64,000 nt of DNA from the NCBI RefSeq assembly GCF_001665235.1, contig NZ_LZSC01000067.1, positions 25,700 through 89,699 of the forward strand. The letters run 5' to 3'. The translations under genes were made by a program, and so were the position numbers. The first letter of the stretch is position 1, and each line of letters starts with the position of its first letter. The notes under the pieces were generated by a model, which ran no database searches, was not told where the DNA came from, and was given only the letters and a program-made list of their open reading frames with translations. This DNA is from Mycobacterium sp. 1100029.7. Its GTDB lineage: Bacteria; Actinomycetota; Actinomycetes; Mycobacteriales; Mycobacteriaceae. Positions 1-8,735 of the stretch are shown here, piece by piece.

Positions 1-414
1 CGGTTGGGTGTGTTCAGAGTTGATCGTTCCGCCGGGCGGCAACTTGCGGAGTTCCCCCGGGCCCGACGTGATCTCCAAGAATCGGTCGCCGACCAGGTTC
101 TCGTAGCGGATCACCGCGCGGGTCGAGGAGTACAGCTGATAGCGGCTGTCGATTCCGAACTGCACGTCGACGGTGTTGTCCGGATTGAGTTTGATCCCGG
201 ATACCGCGCCGACGGGAACTCCGGAGATCCGGACCTTCTGACCGGACTTCAACCGCGACGCGTTGAGAAACGTTGCGTGGTAAGTGCTCTCGGGGCCGAA
301 CCGGAAGTCACCGAAGACGACCACCAGGCCGGCCGCCACCAGCAACATGGCGACGGCAAAGACACTGACCTTGATCACCATCGACCGGTGCGATGGCATC
401 TCCGAACTCGCCAT
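1..414 (-). CDS. mce4B: Mce family protein Mce4B (N-terminal part, runs off the window)
   Basis: Substrate-binding subunit of the Mce4 sterol importer, anchored in the membrane and spanning the periplasm. The 138 visible residues start at the ATG 414-412, which overlaps the mce4A stop in an ATGA. A hydrophobic segment at about residues 13-35 is the N-terminal membrane anchor. It is followed by the start of the MlaD/Mce beta-barrel domain, with 'GQKVRISGVPVGAVSGI' matching the usual Mce signature and 'VGDRFLEI' further on. The 3' end and the rest of the operon (mce4C-F) lie outside the window. Identity comes from order (yrbE4A-yrbE4B-mce4A-mce4B) and the Mce domain. Confidence 0.93.
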   Translation of the reverse strand, partial: MASSEMPSHRSMVIKVSVFAVAMLLVAAGLVVVFGDFRFGPESTYHATFLNASRLKSGQKVRISGVPVGAVSGIKLNPDNTVDVQFGIDSRYQLYSSTRAVIRYENLVGDRFLEITSGPGELRKLPPGGTINSEHTQP

Positions 415-1616
415 CAGAAGTCGTCTCGTTCGGAGAATGCACCGTGGAACAGGAACTGCAACGTCGAGGGCGCATCGAACTGCAATTCGGTGAACGGCTC
501 GTACGGGATGTTGGCGTTGTCGGTGACCAGGAACGGCGCCCGGTACCAGGACCCACCATTCTGCTTGTTCGGAATGTCAGGCAGCCCACGGCAGTTCGGA
601 CCACCAGAGGCATTCACGATCGGCAGTGATTCCGGAAAGGTGTAGGACGGCGCGCCCAGCACGAAGCTCGACGACGTGAACAGACCGGCCTTACGAACAC
701 CGAGGATCGGACCGAACTCCTTGAGGCCACGGTCGATACCCTTGAACAAGCAGCCGAATTCCGGCGAGTAGTCGGAGGCGACCTTCAACGGCGCACGCAA
801 TCGGTTGATGGTGTCGATCAGGTCCTGTTCAGCGGGCGCGAGCGTCTCATAGGCGTTGTTGGACAGGCCGATCGTGGCCAGCAGCGTGTCGTTGAGGTTC
901 TTCTGCTGGTCCACCACGGTTCTGTTGATCGCGGGCAGGTTGTCGAAGATCGTGTTCAGGTCCGGCGCGGCGTCGGCATAGATGTTGGTCACGACGGCGG
1001 TCTTGCGGAAGTCTTCCTGCAGTGCGGGCAGCTTCGGGTTCGCCTGCCGGGTCAGGGTATTCAGACCGGAGAACAGCGCGCCCAGGTCGTCGCCGTGACC
1101 ACGCAGACCTTCGGAGAATGCGCTCAGGGTGCCGTTCAATTCGACCGGGTCAACCTTGTGCAGCAAGTCCATCAGCGACTGGAACAAGGTATTGACTTCC
1201 AGCTGTACCGCCGCGGCCTCGACGTGCGCGTCCGGACGCAACGACGTCGGCGACGGCGACGGGGGCGGAATGAACTCGACCGACTTGGCGCCGAAGACGG
1301 TGTTACCCGCGATGTGCACCGTCGCGTTGGACGGGATGAAGTGCATGTCGTCGCTGTTGATGGCCAGCGTCAGGCGCGCCTGGTCGCCGCCGTAGTTGAT
1401 GTCGGTGACCTTGCCGATCTGGATGCCGCGGTACTTGACCTTGGCGCCCTTGTCCATCACCAGCCCGGCTCGCGGGGTAGCCACCGTGACGGTGTCGGTG
1501 GACGCGAATGCCGCCGTGTACGAGAGGTAAGTCAGGACGGCAAACGCCACCAACAAACTGGCCAGCAGCGCCGCTGCCAGCCGAACTGTTGTGCGTCGTG
1601 CTTCGCCCTCTGCCAT
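414..1616 (-). CDS. mce4A: Mce family protein Mce4A, sterol import
   Basis: First Mce subunit of the Mce4 cholesterol transporter, 400 residues, the usual family size. A single N-terminal membrane helix (about residues 12-34) precedes the Mce/MlaD domain (about 40-118), which carries 'GAKVKYRGIQIGKVTDI'. A long helical region follows (about 130-290) and then a conserved C-terminal Mce4A tail. The ATG at 1616 is 16 bp after the yrbE4B stop, and the 3' end overlaps mce4B by an ATGA, so translation is probably coupled. Function is known from the M. tuberculosis and Rhodococcus Mce4 family; assignment here is by sequence and synteny. Confidence 0.95.
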   Translation of the reverse strand: MAEGEARRTTVRLAAALLASLLVAFAVLTYLSYTAAFASTDTVTVATPRAGLVMDKGAKVKYRGIQIGKVTDINYGGDQARLTLAINSDDMHFIPSNATVHIAGNTVFGAKSVEFIPPPSPSPTSLRPDAHVEAAAVQLEVNTLFQSLMDLLHKVDPVELNGTLSAFSEGLRGHGDDLGALFSGLNTLTRQANPKLPALQEDFRKTAVVTNIYADAAPDLNTIFDNLPAINRTVVDQQKNLNDTLLATIGLSNNAYETLAPAEQDLIDTINRLRAPLKVASDYSPEFGCLFKGIDRGLKEFGPILGVRKAGLFTSSSFVLGAPSYTFPESLPIVNASGGPNCRGLPDIPNKQNGGSWYRAPFLVTDNANIPYEPFTELQFDAPSTLQFLFHGAFSERDDF

Positions 1617-1632
1617 GTTTTAAGCGGTCCCC

Positions 1633-2475
1633 TTACCCGGAGAGGTTGAAGTTACCGGACGCGCCGTACACCGCCAGCGAGATGAACAAAGTAATGACGA
1701 CCACGACGATCAGTGAGGTGCGCACCGCCTGACCGACCGCGATGCCCACACCTACGGGTCCACCACTGGTGTTGTAGCCGTAGTAGGTATGGACCAACAT
1801 CACCGCAATCGACATCACGATGGCCTGAAGGAACGACCACAGCAGGTCCGACGGGATCAGGAACGTATTGAAGTAGTGGTCATAGAGACCGGCCGACTGC
1901 CCGTTGATGAACACCGTGGTGAAGCGGGCGGCGAAAAACGCGGCGAGCACCGACAGCGAATACAGCGGAATGATCGCGACCAGTCCGGCGATCAGCCGGG
2001 TCGACACCAGATAGGACACCGAGTGCACCGCCATGCACTCCACTGCGTCGATCTCCTCGGATACCCGCATCGCGCCCAGCTGGGCCGTCGCCCCGGCACC
2101 GATCGTCGCCGCCAGCGCGATGCCGGCGATGACGGGCGCGACCACGCGAACGTTCAGGAACGCCGACAAGAAGCCGGTCAGCGCCTCGATGCCGATGTTG
2201 CCCAGTGACGAATAACCCTGCACGGCAATGACTCCACCGGAAGCCAACGTCAGGAACGCCGCGACGCCGACCGTGCCGCCGATCATCACCAGCGCGCCCG
2301 CGCCCAGCGTCATCTCGGCGATCAGCCGGATCGTCTCCTTGCGGTACCGGGTGAGCGCGTTGGGCACGTAGCGCACGGTCTGGCCGTAGAACAGCGCCTG
2401 CTCGCCGAAGTCGTCGACCGGACCTTGCAGTCGTGCCGCGATGTTGCGGAACCGGTATGTGAGGTCGTAACTCAT
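1633..2475 (-). CDS. yrbE4B: YrbE4B, MlaE-type permease of the Mce4 transporter
   Basis: Integral membrane permease of the Mce4 ABC-type importer, 280 residues with five to six hydrophobic segments. The MlaE/YrbE coupling motif is visible as 'VSEEIDAVECM' near residue 140; in this family the EExDA loop contacts the MceG (Mkl) ATPase, encoded elsewhere. The ATG at 2475 lies 19 bp after the yrbE4A stop. It is expected to pair with YrbE4A to form the heterodimeric membrane channel on which the Mce4A-F tube sits. Confidence 0.95.
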   Translation of the reverse strand: MSYDLTYRFRNIAARLQGPVDDFGEQALFYGQTVRYVPNALTRYRKETIRLIAEMTLGAGALVMIGGTVGVAAFLTLASGGVIAVQGYSSLGNIGIEALTGFLSAFLNVRVVAPVIAGIALAATIGAGATAQLGAMRVSEEIDAVECMAVHSVSYLVSTRLIAGLVAIIPLYSLSVLAAFFAARFTTVFINGQSAGLYDHYFNTFLIPSDLLWSFLQAIVMSIAVMLVHTYYGYNTSGGPVGVGIAVGQAVRTSLIVVVVITLFISLAVYGASGNFNLSG

Positions 2476-2494
2476 CGCGTGCTCACTCGCCCCG

Positions 2495-3259
2495 TCATTT
2501 GGTCGAGAACCGCACGCCGATGGCGGTCATCACCACGTTGATGACGAACAGGCAGATGAACGCGTAGACGACTGTTTCGTTGACCGCGTTACCCACGCCC
2601 TTGGGTCCGCCCTTCACGGTGAGGCCGCGGTAGCACCCGACCAGCCCGGCCATCACGCCGAACAGCAGCGCTTTCACCTCCGCGAGCAGCAGCTCGCGCA
2701 GTCCGGTCAATACGGTCAGCCCGTTGATGAATGCGCCTGGGTTGACGCCTTGGAGGAACACAGAGAATACGTAGCCACCGGACAGGCCGATGGCACACAC
2801 CAGACCGTTGAGAAGCAGGGCGACAACGGTGGACGCCAACACACGAGGGACCACCAGGCGATGGATCGGGTCGATGCCGAGAACCCGCATCGCGTCGATC
2901 TCTTCGCGGATGGTCCGGGCGCCGAGATCGGCGCAGATCGCGGTCGCGCCGGCGCCCGCGACGACAAGCACGGTCACCACTGGCCCGAGCTGGGTGATGG
3001 TGCCGAATGCGGTTCCGGCGCCGGACAAGTCGGCCGCCCCGATTTCCCGCAGCAGGATATTGAGGGTGAAGGCCACCAGCACCGTGAACGGGATGGACAC
3101 CAGCAGCGTCGGGACCAGCGACACGCGGGCGATCATCCACGTCTGATCCAGGAACTCGCGGAACTGAAAGGGTCGGCGGAAAGTCTGTCGTGCCGTGTCG
3201 ATCATCATCTCGAAGAACCCGCCAACAGCACGGGCCGGAACCGCAAGTTGTTGAATCAA
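2495..3259 (-). CDS. yrbE4A: YrbE4A, MlaE-type permease, first gene of the mce4 operon
   Basis: Permease partner of YrbE4B, 254 residues, the same length I recall for the M. tuberculosis protein. The coupling motif 'IREEIDAMRVLGIDP' is present around residue 120. The start is a TTG at 3259 (MIQQLAVPAR...), chosen because a G-rich ribosome binding site (AAAGGGGGG) lies just upstream and the sequence matches the family from the first residue. A KstR-like box about 190 bp upstream (3446-3459) suggests sterol induction of the whole operon. The leader just upstream resembles the repeated leader cassette described elsewhere in this window. Confidence 0.95.
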   Translation of the reverse strand: MIQQLAVPARAVGGFFEMMIDTARQTFRRPFQFREFLDQTWMIARVSLVPTLLVSIPFTVLVAFTLNILLREIGAADLSGAGTAFGTITQLGPVVTVLVVAGAGATAICADLGARTIREEIDAMRVLGIDPIHRLVVPRVLASTVVALLLNGLVCAIGLSGGYVFSVFLQGVNPGAFINGLTVLTGLRELLLAEVKALLFGVMAGLVGCYRGLTVKGGPKGVGNAVNETVVYAFICLFVINVVMTAIGVRFSTK

Positions 3260-3265
3260 CCCGGC

Positions 3266-3310
3266 ACCCCCCTTTGCTGCTCACGGCGAAGCCTGTGCGT
3301 CGCCTTTGCT
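3266..3310 (-). repeat. Degenerate copy of the leader cassette upstream of yrbE4A
   Basis: On the minus strand this stretch reads GGCGACGCACAGGC then TTCGCCGTGAGCAGC, then an A/G-rich Shine-Dalgarno tract before the yrbE4A TTG. It resembles the cassette before fadD3 (53421-53464; GGCGACGATGCACG... GGCGTGAGGAGGAG) but lacks the internal ATG, so it cannot encode the small peptide. The relation is by eye and could be convergent. Confidence 0.35.
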
Positions 3311-3445
3311 TTGCCTTCGGTCGCACCCGGCTCCGTGTGAGCCGGATCATATTAACTCAGAAGAAGTTCACCATGTCAATGAACAGGTTATTCCTGTCCA
3401 AAGCGTTAATTTGTCCTGGTCAGCGCCCTTGCGGTATTCGTAATC

Positions 3446-3459
3446 TGACACACGTTCTA
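3446..3459. promoter_or_regulatory. Probable KstR operator of the mce4 operon (one mismatch)
   Basis: TGACACACGTTCTA fits TnnAACnnGTTnnA with one mismatch (C for A in the left half). It lies between the hsd4A stop and yrbE4A, 187 bp upstream of the yrbE4A TTG. mce4 is a known KstR target in M. tuberculosis, so this is the likely operator, but the imperfect half-site and distance lower confidence. Confidence 0.6.
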
Positions 3460-3495
3460 CTAGCTGATTTCGCCCCGCAAAACAGCATTATGCCG

Positions 3496-4467
3496 CTATT
3501 GATCCATTAACGCGGTCGCGGAAAAGTTACGTTCTGGATCACGACCAGCAAAGTAACCCTGCAATGTGCTGCTCAGTTGCGCGGGCTCCCACGCGGCACC
3601 GTCGGCGGTGAACCGGTGCTCGGCCGTCGGGGCTGAGACCAATGTCACCTGCGGACCGTAGACGATGAACACCTGACCGTTGACCTCCGCGGCGGCCGGC
3701 GACGACAGGAACTGAACCAGGTTCACGACGTGTTCGGGCGAGAGCGGGTCGACGCTGCCTTCCTCTATATCAGGCGCGCTGCCGAACACGTCGGCCGTCA
3801 TCGCGGTCCGGGCGCGGGGGCAGATCGCGTTGGCCACCACCCCGTAACGACCCAGCGCCCGTGCGGCCGTCAGGGTCAGCGAAATGATGCCCGCTTTGGC
3901 GGCGCCGTAGTTGGCCTGGCCCACCGGACCCACCAGTCCGGCCTCGGAGGCGGTGTTGACGATACGACCGAAGATCGAACCGCCGGCGTCCTTGGCCTTG
4001 CCGCGCCAATAGGTCGCGGCGTTGCGGGTGAGCAGGAAGTGCCCGCGCAGGTGCACGGCGATGACCTGGTCCCACTCTTCGTCGGACATGTTGAACAGCA
4101 TCCGGTCACGGGTGATGCCGGCATTGTTGACCACGATGTCGAGTCCACCGAGCCCGTCGGCGGTCTCGATGAGTTCGTCGGCCGTGGAGCGTTGGCTGAT
4201 GTCGCCGGCGACCGCGATGGCTTTCGAGCCGGCCCCGTTGATTTCGTCGATCACGTCGGATGCGTCGAGCGCCGCGGCGATGTCGTTGACGACGACGGTG
4301 GCGCCCAGGCGAGCCAGTCCGAGGGCTTCGGCGCGTCCCAGCCCGGCGGCCGCACCGGTCACCACCGCGACCTTCCCGGAGAGATCGGTCGCGTTCGTGC
4401 TGCTGGCCGGCGACGATGCAGACCGCGGAGCGGTCTGAGGAGAAGCCGGCCCATTGGGCCTAGTCAA
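3496..4467 (-). CDS. hsd4A: 17-beta-hydroxysteroid / 3-hydroxyacyl-CoA dehydrogenase Hsd4A-like SDR
   Basis: Short-chain dehydrogenase of 323 residues, syntenic with Rv3502c. In that family it oxidises the beta-hydroxy group of side-chain CoA intermediates after EchA19 and can act on 17-beta-hydroxysteroids. The NAD-binding motif GAAAGLG (about 38-44), NNAG, and the active-site Ser and Tyr-x3-Lys ('NTASEAG...NYGAAKAG') are all present. The C-terminal extension beyond the SDR core resembles the bacterial counterpart of MFE-type dehydrogenases. The only usable start is a TTG at 4467, with AGAGGT upstream at rather long spacing (about 12 nt), so the N-terminus is uncertain by a few codons. It lies 33 bp downstream of fdxD and is probably co-transcribed with it. 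Confidence 0.88.
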   Translation of the reverse strand: MTRPNGPASPQTAPRSASSPASSTNATDLSGKVAVVTGAAAGLGRAEALGLARLGATVVVNDIAAALDASDVIDEINGAGSKAIAVAGDISQRSTADELIETADGLGGLDIVVNNAGITRDRMLFNMSDEEWDQVIAVHLRGHFLLTRNAATYWRGKAKDAGGSIFGRIVNTASEAGLVGPVGQANYGAAKAGIISLTLTAARALGRYGVVANAICPRARTAMTADVFGSAPDIEEGSVDPLSPEHVVNLVQFLSSPAAAEVNGQVFIVYGPQVTLVSAPTAEHRFTADGAAWEPAQLSSTLQGYFAGRDPERNFSATALMDQ

Positions 4468-4500
4468 TTTATGAATACCTCTAGTTTCGATTGCTCAGCG

Positions 4501-4692
4501 CTAGTCTTCGCGCGTCAGTGCCGCCCGCGGGCACTCCGCGATGGCCTGCTCGGCCAGATTCTCTTGATCCGCCGGAATCGGATCGGTCTTCACGACGGCG
4601 TAATCCTCGTCGTCGAGGTCGAAGATATCGGGTGCGATTCCCAAGCACACCGCATTACCTTCGCACCGATCACGATCCACGATCACCCGCAC
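4501..4692 (-). CDS. fdxD: FdxD, [3Fe-4S]-type ferredoxin
   Basis: Small electron carrier of 63 residues. The open frame could begin upstream, but the GTG at 4692 has an ideal GGAGG five bases before it and gives the family length. Cysteines at 10, 16 and 54 (C-x5-C ... C-P) are the three ligands of a [3Fe-4S] cluster; the acidic body 'DIFDLDDEDY' is typical. It sits in front of hsd4A and diverges from fadE26 across a KstR operator, so it is expected to be sterol-induced. A likely role is electron supply to CYP125, CYP142 or another oxygenase, but the partner cannot be read from sequence. Confidence 0.92.
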   Translation of the reverse strand: MRVIVDRDRCEGNAVCLGIAPDIFDLDDEDYAVVKTDPIPADQENLAEQAIAECPRAALTRED

Positions 4693-4799
4693 AGCAGCCT
4701 CCTTGAACCTGGCCTTCAATCCGAGGACACGCCCCATCGTATGCAGCTACACCGTAGGGCCCGGATGCATCCGGCAAAACGGTCGCTGGATTCCCAGAC

Positions 4800-4813
4800 T
4801 AGAACGTGTTACA
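4800..4813. promoter_or_regulatory. KstR operator between fdxD and fadE26
   Basis: TAGAACGTGTTACA matches TnnAACnnGTTnnA exactly. It is in the divergent intergenic region, 69 bases before the fadE26 ATG and 107 bases before the fdxD GTG. It can serve both directions; TAGAAC on the plus strand and TGTAAC on the minus strand are also plausible -10 hexamers. Confidence 0.88.
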
Positions 4814-4881
4814 ACCGGGGAGGCGAACGGGTAGCCGTTGGTCGAGGTACAGCGTGTCACGTAACCCAAAGGACGGCTGGA

Positions 4882-6072
4882 ATGCGCATCAGTTACACCC
4901 CTGAACAGGAGGAGCTGCGTCGCGAGCTGCGGTCGTACTTCACCACGCTTATGACCCCGGAGCGTCGCGAGGCGCTGCACTCGACGCAGGGCGAGGTGGG
5001 GACGGGTAACGCCTACCGCGACACGGTCGCGCAGATGGGTAAGGACGGGTGGCTCACCCTGAACTGGCCCAAGGAGTACGGCGGCCAGGACCGCTCCCCG
5101 ATGGACTCGCTGATCTTCACCGACGAGGCCGCAGTCGCCGGCGTGCCGGTGCCGTTCCTGACGATCAACAGTGTCGCGCCGACGATCATGGCGTTCGGCA
5201 CCGAGGAACAGAAGAAGTTCTTCCTGCCGAAGATCGCCGCCGGCGAACTGCACTTCTCGATCGGCTACTCCGAACCCGGCGCCGGCACCGACCTGGCCAA
5301 TTTGCGCACCACCGCGGTCCGTGACGGCGACGACTACGTGATCAATGGGCAGAAGATGTGGACCAGCCTGATCGCGTACGCGGACTGGGTGTGGCTGGCC
5401 GTGCGCACCAACACCGAGGCCAAGAAGCATCGCGGCATCTCGATGCTGGTCGTTCCGACCACCGCGGAGGGCTTCTCCTGGACGCCGGTGCACACCATGG
5501 CCGGCGTGGACACCAGCGCCACCTATTACTCCGACGTGCGGGTGCCGGCGACCAACCTGGTCGGCGAGGAGAACGGGGGCTGGAAGCTGGTGACCAACCA
5601 GCTCAACCACGAGCGCGTCGCGCTGGTGTCGCCGCAACCGATCTTCTTGGCGCTGCGCGAAGTTCGCGAATGGGCACAGAACACCAAAGACTCCGGGGGC
5701 GCCCGGCTGATCGATTCCGAGTGGGTGCAGCTCAACCTGGCGCGGGTGCACGCCAAGGCCGAAGTCCTCAAACTGATCAACTGGGAACTTGCTTCCTCAG
5801 CTGGGAAGGCTTCCAGTGAAGCGCTGAGCCCCGCGGACGCGTCGGCGGCCAAGGTTTACGGCACCGAGCTGGCCACGGAGGCTTACCGCCTGCTGATGGA
5901 AGTCCTGGGTACCGCGGCGACGGTGCGTCAGGATTCGCCGGGCGCGAAGCTGGCGGGCCGGGTCGAGCGAATGCACCGGGCCTGCCTGATCCTGACCTTC
6001 GGCGGTGGCACCAACGAAGTGCAGCGCGACATCATCGGCATGGTCGCACTCGGCCTGCCTCGAAACCGCTAA
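4882..6072 (+). CDS. fadE26: Acyl-CoA dehydrogenase FadE26 (ChsE4-type)
   Basis: Subunit of the heteromeric flavin dehydrogenase that acts first in cholesterol side-chain beta-oxidation, on the C27 steroid-26-oyl-CoA. 396 residues from the ATG at 4882 (RBS AAAGGACGG). Full ACAD fold is visible: N-terminal helical domain, 'FSIGYSEPGAGTDLANLRTTA' beta-domain with 'NGQKMWTSL', and C-terminal helices ending in 'FGGGTNEVQRDIIGM', which closes the FAD site. In M. tuberculosis FadE26 and FadE27 form an alpha2beta2 complex (ChsE4-ChsE5), and the next gene is FadE27. KstR box upstream. The frame is open far upstream, but that part is opposite to hsd4A and is not coding. Confidence 0.95.
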   Translation: MRISYTPEQEELRRELRSYFTTLMTPERREALHSTQGEVGTGNAYRDTVAQMGKDGWLTLNWPKEYGGQDRSPMDSLIFTDEAAVAGVPVPFLTINSVAPTIMAFGTEEQKKFFLPKIAAGELHFSIGYSEPGAGTDLANLRTTAVRDGDDYVINGQKMWTSLIAYADWVWLAVRTNTEAKKHRGISMLVVPTTAEGFSWTPVHTMAGVDTSATYYSDVRVPATNLVGEENGGWKLVTNQLNHERVALVSPQPIFLALREVREWAQNTKDSGGARLIDSEWVQLNLARVHAKAEVLKLINWELASSAGKASSEALSPADASAAKVYGTELATEAYRLLMEVLGTAATVRQDSPGAKLAGRVERMHRACLILTFGGGTNEVQRDIIGMVALGLPRNR

Positions 6073-6104
6073 GAACCGCTAAGCCTTCGACAAGGAAGAC
6101 AGCC

Positions 6105-7202
6105 ATGGACTTCACCACAACCGAAGCGGCACAGGACCTCGGCGGCTTGGTCGACACGATCGTCGACTCGGTGTGCACGCCGGAGCATCAACGTGCACTC
6201 GACGGCCTGGACCAACGGTTCGACCGTGACCTCTGGCAGAAGCTGATCGACGCCGACATCCTCACCAGCGCTTCAGCGTCGGTACTGGGCGGTGACGGAT
6301 TCGGCGCGCTCGAACAGGTCGCCATTCTGGTCGCGCTGGGTCACCAGCTGGCAGCCGTGCCCTACCTGGAGTCGGTCATGCTCGGCGCCGGAGTGCTGGC
6401 GCGGTTCGGCTCCGAAGAACTGCAGCAGGACTGGGCAGTACCGGCCGTCAAGGGCGACAAGATCCTGACGACAGCCCTCGACGGCGAGATGGGCGACGGA
6501 CCGGTGCAGGCCACCGCATCCGGCGACGGTATCCAGCTGACGGGAACACGCACCCAGGTCAGCTTCGGCACCGTCGCGGACGCCTTCCTGGTTCCCGCCG
6601 AAACCGATTCCGGCACAGCTGTTTTCCTGGTCGCAGCCAATGATCCGGGTGTCGGCGTGACCGCGCTGGTGACCACCGGCCTGGGCAGTGTCGCGCACCT
6701 GGCGCTCGACGGCGTCAAGGTCAGCGAAGCGCGTCGGGTCGGCGGAAGCGAAGTCGTGGCCTGGTTAGGTACGCTCGGGACCCTGGGCCGCACCGCCTAC
6801 CAGCTCGGAGTACTCGACCGCGGGTTGCGGATGACGGCCGAATACGCCCGCGAGCGTGAGCAATTCGACCGTCCCATCGGCAGCTTCCAAGCGGTGTCGC
6901 AACGACTGGCCGACGGCTACATCGACGTCAAGGGACTGCGGCTGACGCTGACCCAGGCCGCCTGGAAGGTCTCGGAGGACATTCCCGCGGAGATCGACGT
7001 CGCCAGCGCGGCGTTCTGGGCCGCGGACGCCGGGCACCGGGTCGCGCACACCATCGTGCATGTGCACGGTGGTGTCGGCGTCGACACCGATCACCCGGCA
7101 CACCGATATTTCTTGGCCGCCAAGGAAACTGAGTTCGCATTGGGCGGGGCCACCGGGCAGCTGCGCCGGATTGGTCGTGAGCTCGCGGAAACGCCTGCCT
7201 AG
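6105..7202 (+). CDS. fadE27: Acyl-CoA dehydrogenase FadE27 (ChsE5-type)
   Basis: Second subunit of the FadE26/FadE27 heterotetramer, 365 residues. The beta-domain is diverged, and the C-terminal domain keeps the arginine-containing 'YARERQFDRPIG'-like segment ('EREQFDRPIGSFQAVSQRLAD') and 'HGGVGVDTDHPAHRYF', typical of the degenerate ACAD partner subunits in mycobacteria. ATG at 6105 with AAGGAAGA upstream, 32 bp after fadE26. Neither half is expected to work alone, as shown for this family. Co-transcribed with fadE26 and fadD17. Confidence 0.94.
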   Translation: MDFTTTEAAQDLGGLVDTIVDSVCTPEHQRALDGLDQRFDRDLWQKLIDADILTSASASVLGGDGFGALEQVAILVALGHQLAAVPYLESVMLGAGVLARFGSEELQQDWAVPAVKGDKILTTALDGEMGDGPVQATASGDGIQLTGTRTQVSFGTVADAFLVPAETDSGTAVFLVAANDPGVGVTALVTTGLGSVAHLALDGVKVSEARRVGGSEVVAWLGTLGTLGRTAYQLGVLDRGLRMTAEYAREREQFDRPIGSFQAVSQRLADGYIDVKGLRLTLTQAAWKVSEDIPAEIDVASAAFWAADAGHRVAHTIVHVHGGVGVDTDHPAHRYFLAAKETEFALGGATGQLRRIGRELAETPA

Positions 7203-7213
7203 CCGCGGGCGCG

Positions 7214-8731
7214 TTGACCCCAGTGACTTCGACAGCCCCGACCGTCACCGACCTGCTGGTACCGCTGGCGCAGATCGACGACCGAGGCGTCTACTTCGAA
7301 GACTCGTTCATCAGCTGGCGTGACCACCTTCAGAACGCCGTGTCGATTGCGGCGGTGCTGCGCAACCGGATGGACCCGGACAAGCCACCGCACGTCGGTG
7401 TGCTGTTGGAGAACACGCCGTTCTTTTCCGCCATCCTGGTCGCTGCCGGGATGTCGGGCATCGTGCCGGTCGGCCTGAATCCCGTGCGTCGCGGCGAGGC
7501 GCTGGCCCGAGACATCGACAAGGCCGACTGTCAGCTGGTGTTGGCCGACTCGAAATCGGCTGCCACACTGGACGATATCGACCACGTAAACGTCGACTCG
7601 CCCGAATGGGCAGCGGAAGTGGCCCCGCACCGGAACGGCACGCCCGCGTTCCAATCCGCGTCGCCCTCCGACCTGTTCATGCTGCTCTTCACGTCGGGCA
7701 CCAGCGGCGACCCCAAGGCGGTGATGGTCAGCCACGGCAAAGTCGCGTCGGCCGGTCTACGCATGACCGAGCGCTTCAGCCTCGGCAGCGACGACGTCTG
7801 CTACGTGTCGATGCCGTTGTTCCATTCCAACGCGGTGCTGGTCGGCTGGGCTGTGGCGGCGGCGTGCCGGGGTTCATTAGCGTTGCGGCGCAAGTTCTCT
7901 GCGTCGGGATTCTTGCCTGATGTGCGCCGCTTCGGTGCCACCTACGCCAATTACGTGGGCAAGCCGCTGTCGTATGTGCTGGCCCAGCCGGAGCAACCCG
8001 ACGACCACGACAATCCCCTGCGCGCGGTGTACGGCAACGAGGGTGTCCCGCGCGACGTCGAGCGGTTCAGCCGCAGGTTTGGCTGTGTCGTCCAGGACGG
8101 ATTCGGTTCGACTGAACTCGGAGTGGCCATAGCCCGGACTCCGGAAACTCCCGACGGCTCGCTGGGTCCGCTACCCGAAGGAGTAGCCATCATCGACCCG
8201 GACACTGGCGAGCCATGCCCGCCGGGGATCGCCGGCGAATTGGTGAACACAACCGGAGCCGGCGGTTTCGAGGGTTACTACAACGACGAGGCCGCGATGG
8301 CCGAGCGGATGCGCGGCGGGGTCTATCACAGCGGCGACCTGGCCTATCGCGACGAGGCGGGTTATGCGTATTTCGCCGGGCGCCTTGGTGATTGGATGCG
8401 CGTGGACGGCGAGAACCTGGGTGCGGCCCCGATTGAGCGGGTGTTGCTGCGCTACCCGGATGTGACAGAGGTCGCGGTGTATCCGGTGCCGGACGCGGTG
8501 GTCGGCGACCAGGTGATGGCCGCGGTGGTGCTGGCGGCCGGTACCGAATTCGACGCCGACAAGTTCCGGGCGTTTCTGGCCGAGCAGCCGGATCTGGGGC
8601 CCAAACAGTGGCCGTCCTACGTCAGGGTCAGCGCGGAGCTGCCGCGGACGGTGACATTCAAGGTGCTCAAGCGCCATTTGGCGGCCGAAGGCATCGACTG
8701 CGATGATCGGGTATGGCCGATTCCCCGATAG
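7214..8731 (+). CDS. fadD17: Fatty-acyl/steroid-CoA ligase FadD17
   Basis: AMP-forming acyl-CoA synthetase of 505 residues, syntenic with FadD17, which activates steroid acids with C5/C8 side chains in M. tuberculosis. The ATP-binding signature 'LFTSGTSGDPKAVMVSHG' (about 155-172), 'YHSGDLAYRD' and the hinge-following 'GRLGDWMRVDGENL' are seen; the C-terminal catalytic Lys lies in 'TVTFKVLKRHL'. The start is taken as TTG 7214, which aligns with the family; GTG at 7223 (502 residues) is a reasonable alternative. It lies 11 bp after fadE27 in the KstR-controlled operon. Confidence 0.93.
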   Translation: MTPVTSTAPTVTDLLVPLAQIDDRGVYFEDSFISWRDHLQNAVSIAAVLRNRMDPDKPPHVGVLLENTPFFSAILVAAGMSGIVPVGLNPVRRGEALARDIDKADCQLVLADSKSAATLDDIDHVNVDSPEWAAEVAPHRNGTPAFQSASPSDLFMLLFTSGTSGDPKAVMVSHGKVASAGLRMTERFSLGSDDVCYVSMPLFHSNAVLVGWAVAAACRGSLALRRKFSASGFLPDVRRFGATYANYVGKPLSYVLAQPEQPDDHDNPLRAVYGNEGVPRDVERFSRRFGCVVQDGFGSTELGVAIARTPETPDGSLGPLPEGVAIIDPDTGEPCPPGIAGELVNTTGAGGFEGYYNDEAAMAERMRGGVYHSGDLAYRDEAGYAYFAGRLGDWMRVDGENLGAAPIERVLLRYPDVTEVAVYPVPDAVVGDQVMAAVVLAAGTEFDADKFRAFLAEQPDLGPKQWPSYVRVSAELPRTVTFKVLKRHLAAEGIDCDDRVWPIPR

Positions 8732-8735
8732 CCCG

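Noticed and set aside
3461..3490. Possible second KstR box near the hsd4A stop
   Set aside because: No AACnnGTT core is present; only the 3446-3459 match is usable.
3730..4881. N-terminal extension of fadE26 by 384 codons
   Set aside because: The extension lies opposite hsd4A and fdxD and crosses the KstR operator; the ACAD domain starts at ATG 4882.
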